DNA of 64,000 nucleotides, from positions 124,001 through 188,000 of the forward strand of contig NZ_JAEQBW010000001.1 in NCBI RefSeq assembly GCF_016679925.1. Direction: 5' to 3'. The notes below the pieces were generated by a model that worked only from the letters and a program-made list of their open reading frames with translations, searched no databases and was not told the origin of the DNA. The position numbers and the translations under genes were made by a program. The number at the start of each line of letters is the position of its first letter. Positions within the stretch are counted from its first letter, which is position 1. This DNA is from Marivirga aurantiaca. Lineage in GTDB: Bacteria > Bacteroidota > Bacteroidia > Cytophagales > Cyclobacteriaceae. Positions 1 to 10,253 of this stretch are shown in pieces.

Positions 1-1
1 T

Positions 2-2353
2 GATGTGGCTCGTAAAGTGATTAATGGTATTTATGATGGTGTAAGCACTCAGGAATTAGATAACCTGGCGGCAGAAACTTCTGCTTCCATGACTGTGAAG
101 CACCCTGATTATGCTAAACTGGCAGCAAGGATTGCCATTTCCAATTTGCACAAAAACACCAGTAAGTCTTTTTCAAGCACTATGAAAAGACTTTACACTT
201 ATGTGGATGCCAAAACAGGACAAAATGCACCATTGCTTTCAACAGAAACTTATGGTATCATAAAAAAGCATGCTGCTCAACTGGATTCTGCCATTATTTA
301 TGACCGTGACTTTGGCTATGACTATTTCGGTTTTAAAACACTGGAAAGATCATACCTGATGAAAGTAGATGCCAAAATTGTGGAACGCCCTCAGCATATG
401 TTGATGCGTGTATCTATTGGTATCCATGGTGAGGATATTGATGCAGCCATCAAAACATACAATTTGATGTCTGAAAAATGGTTTACACATGCTACACCTA
501 CACTTTTCAATGCAGGTACGCCTAAACCACAACTGTCCTCTTGCTTCCTTTTAACCATTCAGGATGATAGTATCGATGGTATTTATGATACCTTGAAACA
601 AACTGCCAAGATTTCCCAGTCTGCAGGCGGTATCGGTCTAAGCATTCATGATGTAAGAGCTACAGGTTCATACATTAAAGGTACCGGTGGTGTTTCCAAT
701 GGTATTGTGCCAATGTTGAGAAACTTTGACATGACGGCCCGTTACGTGGATCAGGGTGGTGGAAAAAGAAAAGGTAGTTTCGCTATCTATCTTGAGCCAT
801 GGCATGCGGATATCTTTGCTTTCCTTGATTTGAAAAAGAACCATGGTAAGGAAGAAATGCGCGCAAGAGATTTATTCTACGCCTTGTGGATTTCTGATTT
901 ATTCATGAAAAGGGTAGAAGCTGATGCGGACTGGACATTGTTCTGCCCGAATGAAGCTCCCGGCCTGGCAGATTGCTATGGTGAGGAATTCGAGAAGCTT
1001 TACGAAAAATATGAGCGTGAAGGAAAAGGTAGAAAAACTGTTAAAGCACAGGATTTATGGTTTGAAGTACTGGAGTCGCAAATAGAGACAGGTACTCCGT
1101 ACATGTTGTACAAAGATGCAGCGAACAAGAAGTCTAACCAGAAGAATTTAGGCACGATCAAATCTTCCAATCTGTGTACTGAAATCATGGAGTATACTTC
1201 CAAAGATGAGGTAGCGGTTTGTAACCTGGCTTCTTTGGCTTTGCCTATGTTTGTTACTCAGGATGAAAAAGGTCATCCGGTTTTCGATCATGATAAATTA
1301 TATGACATCACTTACACAGCTACTAAAAACCTGAATAAAGTAATTGATGTTAATTATTACCCGGTAAAAGAAGCGGAAACTTCCAACATGCGACACAGAC
1401 CAATTGGTCTGGGAGTGCAAGGATTAGCAGATGCATTCATTTTAATGCGCTATCCTTTCGATTCCCCTGAAGCACGTAAGCTGAACAAGGATATTTTTGA
1501 AACCATGTATTTTGCGGCTATGACTGCTTCAAAAGATTTGGCAGCAGTGGATGGCCCTTACCAGACTTATAAGGGATCTCCTGTTTCCAAAGGAATCTTC
1601 CAGTTTGACATGTGGGGTGTATCTCCAAGTGACAGATGGGACTGGACTGCTTTAAAGCAGGAAGTGAAAAAACATGGTGTACGTAACTCCTTGTTGTTGG
1701 CACCAATGCCAACGGCTTCTACTTCTCAAATTCTTGGGAATAACGAATGCTTTGAACCTTATACTTCCAATATCTACACAAGAAGAACACTTTCAGGTGA
1801 GTTTGTGATAGTGAACAAGCATTTAATGCGTGACTTGATTGAACTAGGTATCTGGAATGACAATATGAAGAACAAATTGATCGGTGCAAATGGATCAGTT
1901 CAGAATATTGAGGGTATTCCTGCCCATATCAAAGAGCTTTACAAAACGGTTTGGGAGATTTCTCAAAAAGCAGTGATTGATATGGCAGCCGACAGAGGAG
2001 CATTCATCTGCCAGTCGCAGAGTATGAATGTATTCTTGCAGGATCCTAATTTTGCCAAGCTGACATCATTGCATTTCTATGCATGGAAAAAAGGTTTGAA
2101 AACAGGTATGTATTACCTAAGATCGAAAGCGGCCACAAGTGCTATTCAGTTTACGGTTGATAAATCCCAGTTAGGTGAGCCAAAGCCGGAAACAGAGGTA
2201 AAGCCGGAGCCAAGGAATACAACACCTGCACCCAAGCCCAATACTAACAGCAATATGGATTCCTCAGCGGATGATGATTTGAGAGCTTTGAAAGAAGCCC
2301 AAATGGCCTGTTCATTGGATGATCCTGATAACTGTGAGATGTGCGGGAGTTAA
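2..2353 (+). CDS. nrdA: Class I ribonucleoside-diphosphate reductase large subunit (5' truncated by window edge)
   Basis: Large subunit of aerobic ribonucleotide reductase, which reduces NDPs to dNDPs using a radical supplied by NrdB. The frame is open to the left edge, so roughly the first 35 residues (most of the ATP-cone) lie outside; the GTG at position 5 is probably an internal Val. Counting from there, Cys180 in SSCFLL and Cys406 in VAVCNL are the expected active-site redox pair. Asn389, Cys391 and Glu393 in NLCTEI form the catalytic triad. The tail ends in CEMCGS, the CxxC that relays electrons from thioredoxin. A low-complexity Pro/Asn/Thr linker precedes that tail. nrdB is not in the window and could lie upstream. 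Confidence 0.96.
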   Translation, partial: DVARKVINGIYDGVSTQELDNLAAETSASMTVKHPDYAKLAARIAISNLHKNTSKSFSSTMKRLYTYVDAKTGQNAPLLSTETYGIIKKHAAQLDSAIIYDRDFGYDYFGFKTLERSYLMKVDAKIVERPQHMLMRVSIGIHGEDIDAAIKTYNLMSEKWFTHATPTLFNAGTPKPQLSSCFLLTIQDDSIDGIYDTLKQTAKISQSAGGIGLSIHDVRATGSYIKGTGGVSNGIVPMLRNFDMTARYVDQGGGKRKGSFAIYLEPWHADIFAFLDLKKNHGKEEMRARDLFYALWISDLFMKRVEADADWTLFCPNEAPGLADCYGEEFEKLYEKYEREGKGRKTVKAQDLWFEVLESQIETGTPYMLYKDAANKKSNQKNLGTIKSSNLCTEIMEYTSKDEVAVCNLASLALPMFVTQDEKGHPVFDHDKLYDITYTATKNLNKVIDVNYYPVKEAETSNMRHRPIGLGVQGLADAFILMRYPFDSPEARKLNKDIFETMYFAAMTASKDLAAVDGPYQTYKGSPVSKGIFQFDMWGVSPSDRWDWTALKQEVKKHGVRNSLLLAPMPTASTSQILGNNECFEPYTSNIYTRRTLSGEFVIVNKHLMRDLIELGIWNDNMKNKLIGANGSVQNIEGIPAHIKELYKTVWEISQKAVIDMAADRGAFICQSQSMNVFLQDPNFAKLTSLHFYAWKKGLKTGMYYLRSKAATSAIQFTVDKSQLGEPKPETEVKPEPRNTTPAPKPNTNSNMDSSADDDLRALKEAQMACSLDDPDNCEMCGS

Positions 2354-2389
2354 GAGGATAAATTTTAGATAGATATAAGAATTGAAATG

Positions 2390-2420
2390 AAAGCTACTTG
2401 GGAAACCGGGTAGCTTTTTT
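2390..2420 (+). terminator. Rho-independent terminator after nrdA
   Basis: An 8-bp perfect stem AAAGCTAC/GTAGCTTT with a 12-nt loop is followed by a T run, 37 bp after the nrdA stop codon. Confidence 0.85.
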
Positions 2421-2477
2421 GTTTAAAATATATTTACTCCATCAGATCCTTCAATAATGAAATTCCATTTCATTTGT

Positions 2478-2530
2478 CAGATTCCCACCTACTGATGCTT
2501 CGATCCGTACAGGTGCGTGGGAATGACGGT
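2478..2530. repeat. Imperfect intergenic palindrome, copy 1
   Basis: ATTCCCACCT and AGGTGCGTGGGAAT form an interrupted inverted repeat around a 20-nt loop. The reverse complement contains CGTCATTCCCACGCA, closely similar to the element at 2635-2660, so the two look like inverted copies of one short intergenic repeat. The stretch 2421-2861 has no convincing gene. Confidence 0.5.
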
Positions 2531-2634
2531 ATCTGCAGGCTTTGTAGGTAGTAGGGCTATCATTTGAGCTATTGATGTCTCTTTTTAAAATAATCGGTTT
2601 TTTGGTTTTTTTATCATTCCCAATTTTATTAGAA

Positions 2635-2660
2635 CTTCATTCCCATGCAGATGGGGATCT
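2635..2660. repeat. Imperfect intergenic palindrome, copy 2
   Basis: CTTCATTCCCATGCAGATGGGGATCT is a short hairpin (TTCCCAT/ATGGGGA with a G-T pair). It resembles the reverse complement of the element at 2478-2530. Confidence 0.45.
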
Positions 2661-2663
2661 ATT

Positions 2664-2686
2664 GATTTAAGCCGTTGGCTTAAATC
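2664..2686. repeat. Perfect 10-bp hairpin (GATTTAAGCC)
   Basis: GATTTAAGCC and GGCTTAAATC are perfect complements around a GTT loop. There is no T tail, so it reads as a REP-like palindrome rather than a terminator. Confidence 0.6.
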
Positions 2687-2861
2687 CCTTTTATAGATAA
2701 AATCCTCCTTTAATCTTATGATGATAAACCCTGTATTGAAAAACTTATGAAGAGAAAACTTATGATACAGGGGTGTAATATGTTTTCTCCATCCATAGTT
2801 ACAATTTTATCTGTGAATGAAAGTTTAATTATACAATTATCTAAACCTAACCAACTTTAGA

Positions 2862-3596
2862 ATGAAACTGATTTTACCATTAATTATCTTTTTAAGTATG
2901 GCATCTGTGGCCGTTAAGGCCCAATCAAAATTTTATGTAGCTGCAGAAGCTAATTTTATCCAGAATTTGTATCTCATTTCTGACGAAGGAGATGCCTTAG
3001 GACCTCCTGATTTTCGTACGATAGATGTTCCTGGTACAAGTTTGTTAGTAGGTTATCAACTGAGCCCCATTTTCAGTTTAGAGACAGGTGTGGCAACCAG
3101 ACCAGTAAAAAATGGCTATAGCCTTACTTTGAGTGGTAGCTATCAATCTGACTTGTTTTACCAGGTTCCTATACGCTCCAGAGCGAGGATCAACATATTA
3201 GGAGATTGGTTATATGTAACCGGAAACATGGGTATACAACTGGGGGTAACAGATCCTGGCAATGTAGGAGTAAGCATGGATTCGGGAGTAGGATTGGGAG
3301 GGAGTAGTAATAATGGACAGGTGATTTACTCAACAGAAACTCATTACAGCTCTGTTGGGAAATATTATACAGTGGCAGAAGGTGGAGCAGGTTTTGATTT
3401 TCAAATTAATGGCCGGTTTAAGATGTACACCAATGTTTCTTATGTAAGGGGCTTTTCCAAATTATGTCAGGTGGATGTTACTTACCAATACGCAAACGAG
3501 CCTGAGTATAAAGGCAGTGTTGTACACGAAGGCTCCTATCTCAGTTTTAGCTATGGTTTAAGATATCATTTTAAGTCAAGTAAAGAGCAGGGGTAA
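2862..3596 (+). CDS. Predicted outer-membrane beta-barrel protein
   Basis: A 244-residue protein with a clear Sec signal peptide (MKLILPLIIFLSMASVAVKA, cleaved before QSKFYV). The mature part has alternating hydrophobic and polar beta strands, many Gly/Tyr/Ser residues and a final strand ending RYHF, as in small Bacteroidota porin-like barrels. A Gly/Ser-rich stretch near residues 140-155 is probably a surface loop. There is no specific family match I can name and no operon partner: the next gene is convergent. Substrate or role is unknown. Confidence 0.75.
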   Translation: MKLILPLIIFLSMASVAVKAQSKFYVAAEANFIQNLYLISDEGDALGPPDFRTIDVPGTSLLVGYQLSPIFSLETGVATRPVKNGYSLTLSGSYQSDLFYQVPIRSRARINILGDWLYVTGNMGIQLGVTDPGNVGVSMDSGVGLGGSSNNGQVIYSTETHYSSVGKYYTVAEGGAGFDFQINGRFKMYTNVSYVRGFSKLCQVDVTYQYANEPEYKGSVVHEGSYLSFSYGLRYHFKSSKEQG

Positions 3597-3657
3597 CATT
3601 TACCTGATGGCTTTTCTGATGAATTTCCTCAGGTATTGGTGTAGCGTAAAATGTACA

Positions 3658-6600
3658 TCAATTTTTGAAATACACTTTAAAAGTTGAACCTTTACCTAAT
3701 TCGCTCTCTACTAAAATGTCGCCTTCAGCATTTGAAATGATTTTTTTCACTAAATACAATCCTACTCCTGTTCCTTCAATATGATTGTGCTTACGTTTAA
3801 AAATCGTAAATATTTCTTCAATTTTATAAGGTTCCATTCCAATGCCATTGTCTTCAACTAAAAGTACCACAAAGTTATTTTCCCTCACTGTACTAATTCT
3901 TATTTCAGGTACTCTTTCCGGTGATTTATACTTGACAGCATTACTTAAAAGATTTAATAGTATACTTCTTAAATTTTTCTTTGAAAATGATACCATTGGC
4001 TCCTTAAAATCGCAGGTTATTATAGCCTTTGATTTAGTCAATTCCTCTTGAATACTAAATCTGACTTCTTCAAACAGTTCTTTTAAGTTAACCGGTTCAC
4101 TTTTTTCAATTTCACTTTCAATTTTAGCAATATCAGATAACTCATCTATCGTTTCTGTAAGATTGGTAATTGAAATTTGAAGCATATTCAGCACTTCCTC
4201 AGGGCTGATATTTCCGGCTTTCCGGGGATCTGTTAAATAAGAGACCAGCCCTTTTACATTAGCTACCGGCCCTTTCAGATCGTGAGAAGCTGAGTAAATA
4301 AAATTATTATGATCTGCATTGATTCGAGCTAACCTATGCTGTACTTTTTTTAATTCAGTTATATCATTAAAAGTAACAATAACACCGTCATTGATGTTTT
4401 CTTGTTCTTTAAAGTAAGGTGTAATGACCATTTGATACCAACGACCATCAAGCGTTTGTATTTCTTTTTCTATTGAAATGGATGAGCGAAGGACCATATG
4501 TATGTTGTCAATAAGTGTTGGCAACTTAATTTTTGTAGAAATATCACTTAATGGTCTGCCAATATCACTATTCAGAAGATTTATTTGCTTGGTAGCAGGA
4601 GGTGTGAATTTGCGCAATATCAAACCCTTGTCAATATAAAGTTGCCCGTTAATTGTACCTTTAAAAAAGTTGGTTAAGTCATCATTAAGCTCTGCTAATT
4701 CTTTGATTTTTAACTGATATTCATTGTTTACTGTCTGCAACTCTTCATTGACAGATTGTAGCTCTTCATTGGTGCTTTGCAATTCCTCATTGCTCGATAT
4801 TAATTCCTCGTTGTAAGAGGTTATGTTGTCATTAGACTCATCCAAGGCTTTATAGGAATTTTTCAATTTTTCCTGGGCAGTGGCTAGCTCATGCTTTAAA
4901 TCATCGATGTGGTGAAGCGAATGTAAATCCAATTCGAAATATTCTTTATTCTCTTTGGCTTTTTTCGCTTGATGATGGTCGCTATATAATACCAGCATAA
5001 TAGCCTGTTTTTCATTTGCCTTTTTGATGGGTATAACTACTAAATCAATTACCTGCTTGCCTTGATCTTTTGTAAATACCACTTCATCCATACTGGTTTT
5101 CTTTTGATCCTTGATGGCTTTTTTGAGCGCAATAGAAGTGGCAATAGAAAGTTCTTCAGGTAACATTTCAAATAAATTGAAATTGAAAAGTTTAGGCAAT
5201 AGATACTTCTCGTAATTTCCAAAAGTTTGTAAAATCGAGTAATCCGAATTTACATATATACCTGCCTCAAATCCCAATTCTTCCAGAATGGAATGATTGT
5301 TTATTTCTGTAAGATTACTTTCGGGAATATTTTTTTTAGGGACAAAATTATTGGACTGCGCAACACTTGGTAAATTTAATCCGGGTGTACTGTAAGTAGT
5401 ATCTCTGTTATGGCGAGGAACTTCTATGCTTTTATAAATTTTCCATTTCTTATCTACAGTGGTGAAGGATTTATTTAAATCCCCTAAACTTTCACTTGAC
5501 CCTAAAAATAAGTATCCTTCCGGATTGAGGCAAAAATGCAAAGAGGAGAGAATTTTTTTCTGTAAAATGGGATTAATATAAATCAAAAGATTTCTACAAC
5601 TTATTAAGTCAATTTTACCATAAGGAGGTTGTTTTACAATATCATGATCAGCAAAAATGATCATTTTTCTAATATTGTCCCTTACTCTATACTTATTGTC
5701 TTCTCTAATAAAATACTTTCCCAATAATTTTTCAGAAACCTCATTTTTAATGTTAGCATTGTAAACACCTTTTGAAGCAATAGCGAGGGCTCCTTTATCA
5801 ATATCGCTGGCAAAAATTTTAACTTCCAGGTTTTTTTTCAACTTTGTAAGGTGCTCCATTATTAAAATTGCGATCGAGTAAGCTTCTTCACCGGTGGCAC
5901 ATCCTACTACCCATATTTTGAGGGTATCTACCATGAGTTTGTTTTTGATGATTTCAGGAATTACTTTTTCTTTTAAAACCTCAAAAGCTTCTTTGTCCCT
6001 GAAAAATTTTGTTACACTAATAAGGAAATCATTAGCCAAAATCTCGAGTTCCGCTGTGTTTTCTTGAATATAATCAATGTAGTCCTTAAGGCTACTGATT
6101 TTATTAATAGTCATCCTAATGACTATTCGTCTTATAATAGTAGGCCGCTTATAATTAGTGAAGTCTAAAGGTGTATGTTGCTTAATTAAATGAAGAATTT
6201 CGGAAAGTTGATCTTCATTGTCTTGAGAAATTTCATCCGAAAAATTAGATTTAAGTTCCTCTCGCTTTAAATAGGAAATTATTTCTTCGGGGATTAAATT
6301 AGGCGGTAGAATGGCATCGGCATTTCCTGATTCAATTGCGCTCAAAGGCATATCAGGAAACTTAGCACTAGATGGTTCCTGTACTATGACCATTCCTCCA
6401 TTTTGTTTAATAGCAGCTATTCCTCTGGTTCCATCATTGCCCATACCGGATAAGATTATAGCTATACTTTTATCTGTTTGATCTTCGGCCAGGGAGTTTA
6501 AAAAAATATCAATAGCCGTATTAGTTGGCCTGGCTTTGCTGTCTGTTAAGTACAAAGTTTTATTTCTAATGGTCATGTTTTTCCCTTTAGGCATCAGATA

Positions 6601-6837
6601 TACCTGATTAGGTTTTACATACATTTCGTTTTCTACCTCACATATTTTTAATTTACTGTGTTTTTCCAGTAATTCCGCCATAAAACTTTTATGGGTTGGG
6701 GAAAGATGCTGTATGATTATATAGGACACGCCATCGAGCGGGGTATTATCAAAAAGGGAATGGATGGCCTCCATTCCTCCGGAAGATGCTCCAATGGCAA
6801 TAATGTAACAGCTTTTATTTAAATCAGATTCATTCAT
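3658..6837 (-). CDS. CheB-CheR-PAS hybrid sensor histidine kinase
   Basis: A 1059-residue multidomain signalling protein. Residues 10-195 are a CheB methylesterase with catalytic Ser18 in GASSGG, His44 in IIQHLSP and the Asp of GMGNDG, but no receiver domain. Residues about 215-480 are a CheR methyltransferase (all-alpha N domain, then VVGCATGEEAYS for SAM and SCRNLLIYI). A PAS-like region follows, then a coiled coil built on repeated NEELQS units (about 655-715) and a second PAS. HisKA has SASHDLKGP as H-box, and HATPase has NLLSNAVKY, DNGIG and GTGVGLYLVKK. No Che operon or receptor is nearby, so the methylation substrate is unknown. There is no membrane segment, so it is probably cytoplasmic. 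Confidence 0.93.
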   Translation of the reverse strand: MNESDLNKSCYIIAIGASSGGMEAIHSLFDNTPLDGVSYIIIQHLSPTHKSFMAELLEKHSKLKICEVENEMYVKPNQVYLMPKGKNMTIRNKTLYLTDSKARPTNTAIDIFLNSLAEDQTDKSIAIILSGMGNDGTRGIAAIKQNGGMVIVQEPSSAKFPDMPLSAIESGNADAILPPNLIPEEIISYLKREELKSNFSDEISQDNEDQLSEILHLIKQHTPLDFTNYKRPTIIRRIVIRMTINKISSLKDYIDYIQENTAELEILANDFLISVTKFFRDKEAFEVLKEKVIPEIIKNKLMVDTLKIWVVGCATGEEAYSIAILIMEHLTKLKKNLEVKIFASDIDKGALAIASKGVYNANIKNEVSEKLLGKYFIREDNKYRVRDNIRKMIIFADHDIVKQPPYGKIDLISCRNLLIYINPILQKKILSSLHFCLNPEGYLFLGSSESLGDLNKSFTTVDKKWKIYKSIEVPRHNRDTTYSTPGLNLPSVAQSNNFVPKKNIPESNLTEINNHSILEELGFEAGIYVNSDYSILQTFGNYEKYLLPKLFNFNLFEMLPEELSIATSIALKKAIKDQKKTSMDEVVFTKDQGKQVIDLVVIPIKKANEKQAIMLVLYSDHHQAKKAKENKEYFELDLHSLHHIDDLKHELATAQEKLKNSYKALDESNDNITSYNEELISSNEELQSTNEELQSVNEELQTVNNEYQLKIKELAELNDDLTNFFKGTINGQLYIDKGLILRKFTPPATKQINLLNSDIGRPLSDISTKIKLPTLIDNIHMVLRSSISIEKEIQTLDGRWYQMVITPYFKEQENINDGVIVTFNDITELKKVQHRLARINADHNNFIYSASHDLKGPVANVKGLVSYLTDPRKAGNISPEEVLNMLQISITNLTETIDELSDIAKIESEIEKSEPVNLKELFEEVRFSIQEELTKSKAIITCDFKEPMVSFSKKNLRSILLNLLSNAVKYKSPERVPEIRISTVRENNFVVLLVEDNGIGMEPYKIEEIFTIFKRKHNHIEGTGVGLYLVKKIISNAEGDILVESELGKGSTFKVYFKN

Positions 6838-7292
6838 ATCTTTTGGATTGAATTATAAAACCCTGTTCTTTCTGAGTATATGATAAGCCGGGGCAGGGGA
6901 GAAGCTTACCAATAACATTCGTTGTATAGAAAACAGAAAAATGATATTTTTAGTGCAATGAAATAATTTCCCAAGAATAACCTTTCCATTTTTGGAGAAA
7001 TTTTATTTGGTGGGTTTACTGCTTTTAATTATTTCACATTTCTCGTTTTCAAATGTTATTTATGTAAGATAGGTAATAAGTTATATACATTGCTATATAA
7101 TTCTTTTATTTCCTGTATTTTATCCGATTAATGAGTGTGTTTGTACTATGGATTTAAATTATAGAAGTATTTGCATGCTTTTTTTGTTTCCTCATTCATT
7201 CTTTTGTGAGGTTTTTGTAGAATTTTATTGCTGAAATAGTGCTTTGATAAGCTATACAGAAATTCCGAGTCAATGACTCTCAATTATTGAAA

Positions 7293-7322
7293 ATCCGTAG
7301 AGCCCTGCGGAACTCTACGGAT
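7293..7322. repeat. Hairpin, 10-bp stem ATCCGTAGAG
   Basis: ATCCGTAGAG and CTCTACGGAT are perfect complements around a 10-nt loop. It is the first of three consecutive palindromes in the gene-free stretch 6838-7532, whose 5' half (6838-7290) is AT-rich and holds nothing else I can identify. Confidence 0.65.
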
Positions 7323-7340
7323 AGGTGAGTAGTTCTAATC

Positions 7341-7373
7341 AGGCGTCTGACGGTTCAAAACCGTCTGACGCCT
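7341..7373. repeat. GGCGTCTGACGG palindrome A
   Basis: AGGCGTCTGACGGTT faces AACCGTCTGACGCCT across a 3-nt loop, a 15-bp stem with a single central mismatch. The same motif recurs 13 bp downstream. Confidence 0.7.
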
Positions 7374-7385
7374 CCCGTAACATCT

Positions 7386-7417
7386 GGCGTCAGAAGGCTA
7401 TAAGCCGTCAGACGCCT
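7386..7417. repeat. GGCGTCTGACGG palindrome B
   Basis: GGCGTCAGAAGGCT and AGCCGTCAGACGCC form an imperfect hairpin with a 4-nt loop, using the same GGCGTC/GACGCC arms as palindrome A. Together they look like a doublet of one REP-like element downstream of the DUF4199 gene. Confidence 0.65.
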
Positions 7418-7532
7418 GATGGTTGACCCCAAGCTAGGATGGAAGCTAACTACCGCCTCGTTTTGTGTCCCCACAATCTTTTTTAATAGCATTGGCAAGA
7501 CATTTAGCGGGCTCCAAAATGTAGTGAATGAT

Positions 7533-8009
7533 CTACTTTTTTCTCAAAAATATAGAGACTATGGCAGAGGTGACTGCTCCATACAGCAGGGCCACAATGG
7601 CTCCTTGAAGTATGTAGTTTTGCAAAGAAAAGTAACTTTCAGCTTCTTCACGGGTCATTTGTTCAGAGACGACAGCATAATCACTTACTGTCTCAAAATA
7701 ATCAGGTGTAATGAACTGATGGGTGATAAGCGTAGTCAGGGGAGTGAAAATTGCAATGATCACACTAATAATTAACCCACTGATAAAACCTTGTTTCCAG
7801 GTCATTTTTCCGGATAAATCATTTTTACGTTTATCCCAAAGGGCAAATACATATACCAATGTGGCGGGAATGGCATATAAGTTGGTGTAGGTTGCATGTT
7901 GCTCGATATTCTCATCATGCCACCCCATTAATTTCTCAAAAAGCATCCATAAAAAGGTTACTAACATAAAAATGAAAGCCCACTTAATTTCTGTAGTATA
8001 TTTTTTCAT
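7533..8009 (-). CDS. DUF4199 membrane protein
   Basis: A 158-residue protein with four predicted membrane segments (about residues 8-26, 43-58, 72-92 and 133-153). A soluble segment with SDYAVVSEQMTREEAESYFS lies between the third and fourth. This layout and the WKQGF start of TM3 match the DUF4199 family of Bacteroidota, whose function is unknown. Its start codon overlaps the stop of the upstream DMT gene by ATGA, so the two are translationally coupled. Confidence 0.85.
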   Translation of the reverse strand: MKKYTTEIKWAFIFMLVTFLWMLFEKLMGWHDENIEQHATYTNLYAIPATLVYVFALWDKRKNDLSGKMTWKQGFISGLIISVIIAIFTPLTTLITHQFITPDYFETVSDYAVVSEQMTREEAESYFSLQNYILQGAIVALLYGAVTSAIVSIFLRKK

Positions 8010-8893
8010 CGTTCTTTAGGTTTTTGACTTACTAAATATACACCATAAAATATCATGAGTGCAAACAAAGCTTTTACCCATTGAAATTTTTCAAGACCAA
8101 GTGCCAAGGTGATAGCGGTAGCAAAAAGAGGTTGTAGATAAATATAATATCCAACAATGGTTGAACTCACATGTTTGAGTGCCATAGCATTTAACAAGTA
8201 AGCCAGAAATGTTGTCCCAATAACTACATATACCACACTCCACCAGATCCCGGAACTGAAACTCTCGAAACTTGTTGTTGCAAGCGGAACAATCCCAAAT
8301 GGAATAATCATAATAGTTCCAAATAAAAACACCCACTTCACTACTGTAATGGGTTCATATCTTTGCATCAATGGCCTTACCATCACCAAATAAATAGCGT
8401 AGAAGGTAGCATTCAGGAATATAAATACATCTCCCAGGAAAGAATCATTGTCGAGGCTTACCTCCTTATTAAGTATCAACAGAATTACTCCGACAGCTCC
8501 GAGAAGAATACCTATAATCTTTTTAGAGGTAATCTTATCCTTTAAGAACCATGCAGAAATCAGTAATACTATTACAGGATTGACTGTCATAATAATACTG
8601 GCGTTTACCGGGCTACCAAGGTTCAGTCCATTGAAGAAAATCAGTTGATTGGCCGTCACTCCAAATACGGCACATTGGGCAAATTTCCAGTAGTCTCTTT
8701 TACTCTGCACCTTTTCTTTGGAGGTGAAAAAATGGAATAGCCAGAATAGCAGGGTGGCAGAAGAAGCCCGGAATAAGATAAAGGCATTTGGGCTCATATA
8801 TTCCGGCATCACTCCCTTTGCAATGATATAATTGGCTCCATAAATAAGGCTGACCAATGCAAGGGCGCCATGGATTTGCCACGTTTTTCTCAT
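8006..8893 (-). CDS. EamA/DMT-family transporter
   Basis: A ten-helix drug/metabolite transporter with two EamA repeats (residues about 5-135 and 150-290), probably exporting metabolites across the inner membrane. Conserved features are IYGANYIIAKG in TM1, NPVIVLLISAWFLKDKI at the end of repeat 1, and YIYLQPLFATAITL in repeat 2. I chose the start at 8893 (MRKTWQIHGALA), which places TM1 normally; ATGs at 8920 and 8932 would add 9-13 residues. The gene is divergent from rarA, with only about 60 bp between the two start codons, and overlaps the DUF4199 gene by 4 bp. Confidence 0.88.
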   Translation of the reverse strand: MRKTWQIHGALALVSLIYGANYIIAKGVMPEYMSPNAFILFRASSATLLFWLFHFFTSKEKVQSKRDYWKFAQCAVFGVTANQLIFFNGLNLGSPVNASIIMTVNPVIVLLISAWFLKDKITSKKIIGILLGAVGVILLILNKEVSLDNDSFLGDVFIFLNATFYAIYLVMVRPLMQRYEPITVVKWVFLFGTIMIIPFGIVPLATTSFESFSSGIWWSVVYVVIGTTFLAYLLNAMALKHVSSTIVGYYIYLQPLFATAITLALGLEKFQWVKALFALMIFYGVYLVSQKPKER

Positions 8894-8952
8894 GTGGCAA
8901 AAGTAATAGATTATCCTCATATTGCATTTCAAATTGATACGTTAACTAGAAT

Positions 8953-10227
8953 ATGTTTGGAGAAGATCAACCACTGGCAGAAAGAATGCGCCCCACTTCC
9001 TTAAGTGAATTGGTAGGGCAGCAACATTTAATTGGTGAGAAAGGTGTTTTGCGATTAAGCATTGCGCAAGGCAAGGTTCCCTCTATGATATTTTGGGGAC
9101 CTCCGGGAGTTGGGAAAACCACCATTGCAAATATTATCGCCAATCAGGTGAAGGCTCCTTTTCAAACGCTAAGCGCCATCAGTGCCGGGGTAAAAGATGT
9201 TCGGGAAGTAATTCAACGAGCTTCCAGAACAGGCAGGATTATTTTGTTTATTGATGAGATCCATCGTTTTAATAAATCCCAGCAGGATGCTTTGTTGGGT
9301 GCTGTTGAAAAAGGGGTAATCACTTTAATAGGAGCCACCACAGAAAATCCTTCTTTTGAAGTGAATTCTGCCTTATTGTCCCGTTGCCAGGTATACACCT
9401 TAAAAGCATTGGAGATTGATGAACTCAAGGGCTTGCTGGAAGCGGCTATGCAGAAAGATGAAAAGCTAAAAAAACTATCTATTGAAATCAAGGAATACGA
9501 AGCTTTGCTCAACCTTTCAGGAGGTGATGCCAGAAAACTTCTCAATCTGTTTGAGTTGGTAACAGATGCCCATGATAAAAGTGATAAAATAAGTATTACC
9601 AATGACGAGGTGTGGGCAATTGCCCAGCAGAGGATGGCCATGTATGATAAAGGAGGGGAGCAGCATTATGATATCATCTCAGCTTTTATAAAATCCATCC
9701 GTGGCAGTGACCCGAATGCGGCAGTATACTGGTTGTCCCGAATGATTGCGGGGGGAGAAGATGTAAAGTTTATTGCACGAAGATTGTTGATTGCAGCTTC
9801 GGAAGATATAGGCAATGCCAACCCCACTGCTCTGGTCATTGCCACCAATACCTTTCAGGCAGTTACCATGATTGGCTATCCGGAATCGGAAATTGTACTC
9901 TCTCAATGTGCAGTGTATTTGGCCTGTTCCCCTAAAAGCAATGCTTCTTACAAAGCCATTAAGTCTGCTAACCAACTGGTTCGTGATACAGGTGATTTGT
10001 CTGTGCCTCTACATTTACGAAATGCACCTACTAAATTGATGAAGGATTCAGGATATAGCAAAGGATATAAATATGCACATGATTTTCCGGGAAATTTTGT
10101 ACAACAGGAATTTTTGCCTGATAAAATTTCAGGCCGTAAACTCTATGAGCCTCAAGGAAATGCACGGGAATTGGAATTCAAAAAAAGGCTTCAGGCGTTA
10201 TGGTCGAAAAAATATAACTATGAATAA
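8953..10227 (+). CDS. rarA: Replication-associated recombination protein A (AAA+ ATPase)
   Basis: RarA/MgsA, a clamp-loader-like AAA+ ATPase that acts at stalled replication forks. The 424 residues give the usual family length. Near residue 50 is Walker A GPPGVGKTT, followed by Walker B ILFIDEIHRF, sensor 1 GATTENPS and the SGGDARKLLNLFE sensor 2 region. The C-terminal MgsA tetramerisation part includes RGSDPNAAVYWLSRM and the conserved YKYAHDFPGNFV near the end. It is a single gene, followed after 73 bp by an unrelated NUMOD4 gene. Confidence 0.96.
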   Translation: MFGEDQPLAERMRPTSLSELVGQQHLIGEKGVLRLSIAQGKVPSMIFWGPPGVGKTTIANIIANQVKAPFQTLSAISAGVKDVREVIQRASRTGRIILFIDEIHRFNKSQQDALLGAVEKGVITLIGATTENPSFEVNSALLSRCQVYTLKALEIDELKGLLEAAMQKDEKLKKLSIEIKEYEALLNLSGGDARKLLNLFELVTDAHDKSDKISITNDEVWAIAQQRMAMYDKGGEQHYDIISAFIKSIRGSDPNAAVYWLSRMIAGGEDVKFIARRLLIAASEDIGNANPTALVIATNTFQAVTMIGYPESEIVLSQCAVYLACSPKSNASYKAIKSANQLVRDTGDLSVPLHLRNAPTKLMKDSGYSKGYKYAHDFPGNFVQQEFLPDKISGRKLYEPQGNARELEFKKRLQALWSKKYNYE

Positions 10228-10253
10228 TCTAAGAATCATGGTATTTTTTTTAT

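Noticed and set aside
5-7. GTG at position 5 as the nrdA start codon
   Set aside because: The frame is open upstream and the residues before it belong to the conserved N-terminal ATP-cone, so the gene begins outside the window.
7483-7495. TTAATAGCATTGG as a further remnant of the MITE-like element
   Set aside because: Only 13 bp match one terminus, with no second arm or interior; chance similarity in AT-rich DNA is likely.
7419-7775. 118-residue plus-strand open frame
   Set aside because: It runs antisense to the DUF4199 gene, is Cys- and Ser-rich in a non-protein-like way, and begins within the repeat cluster.
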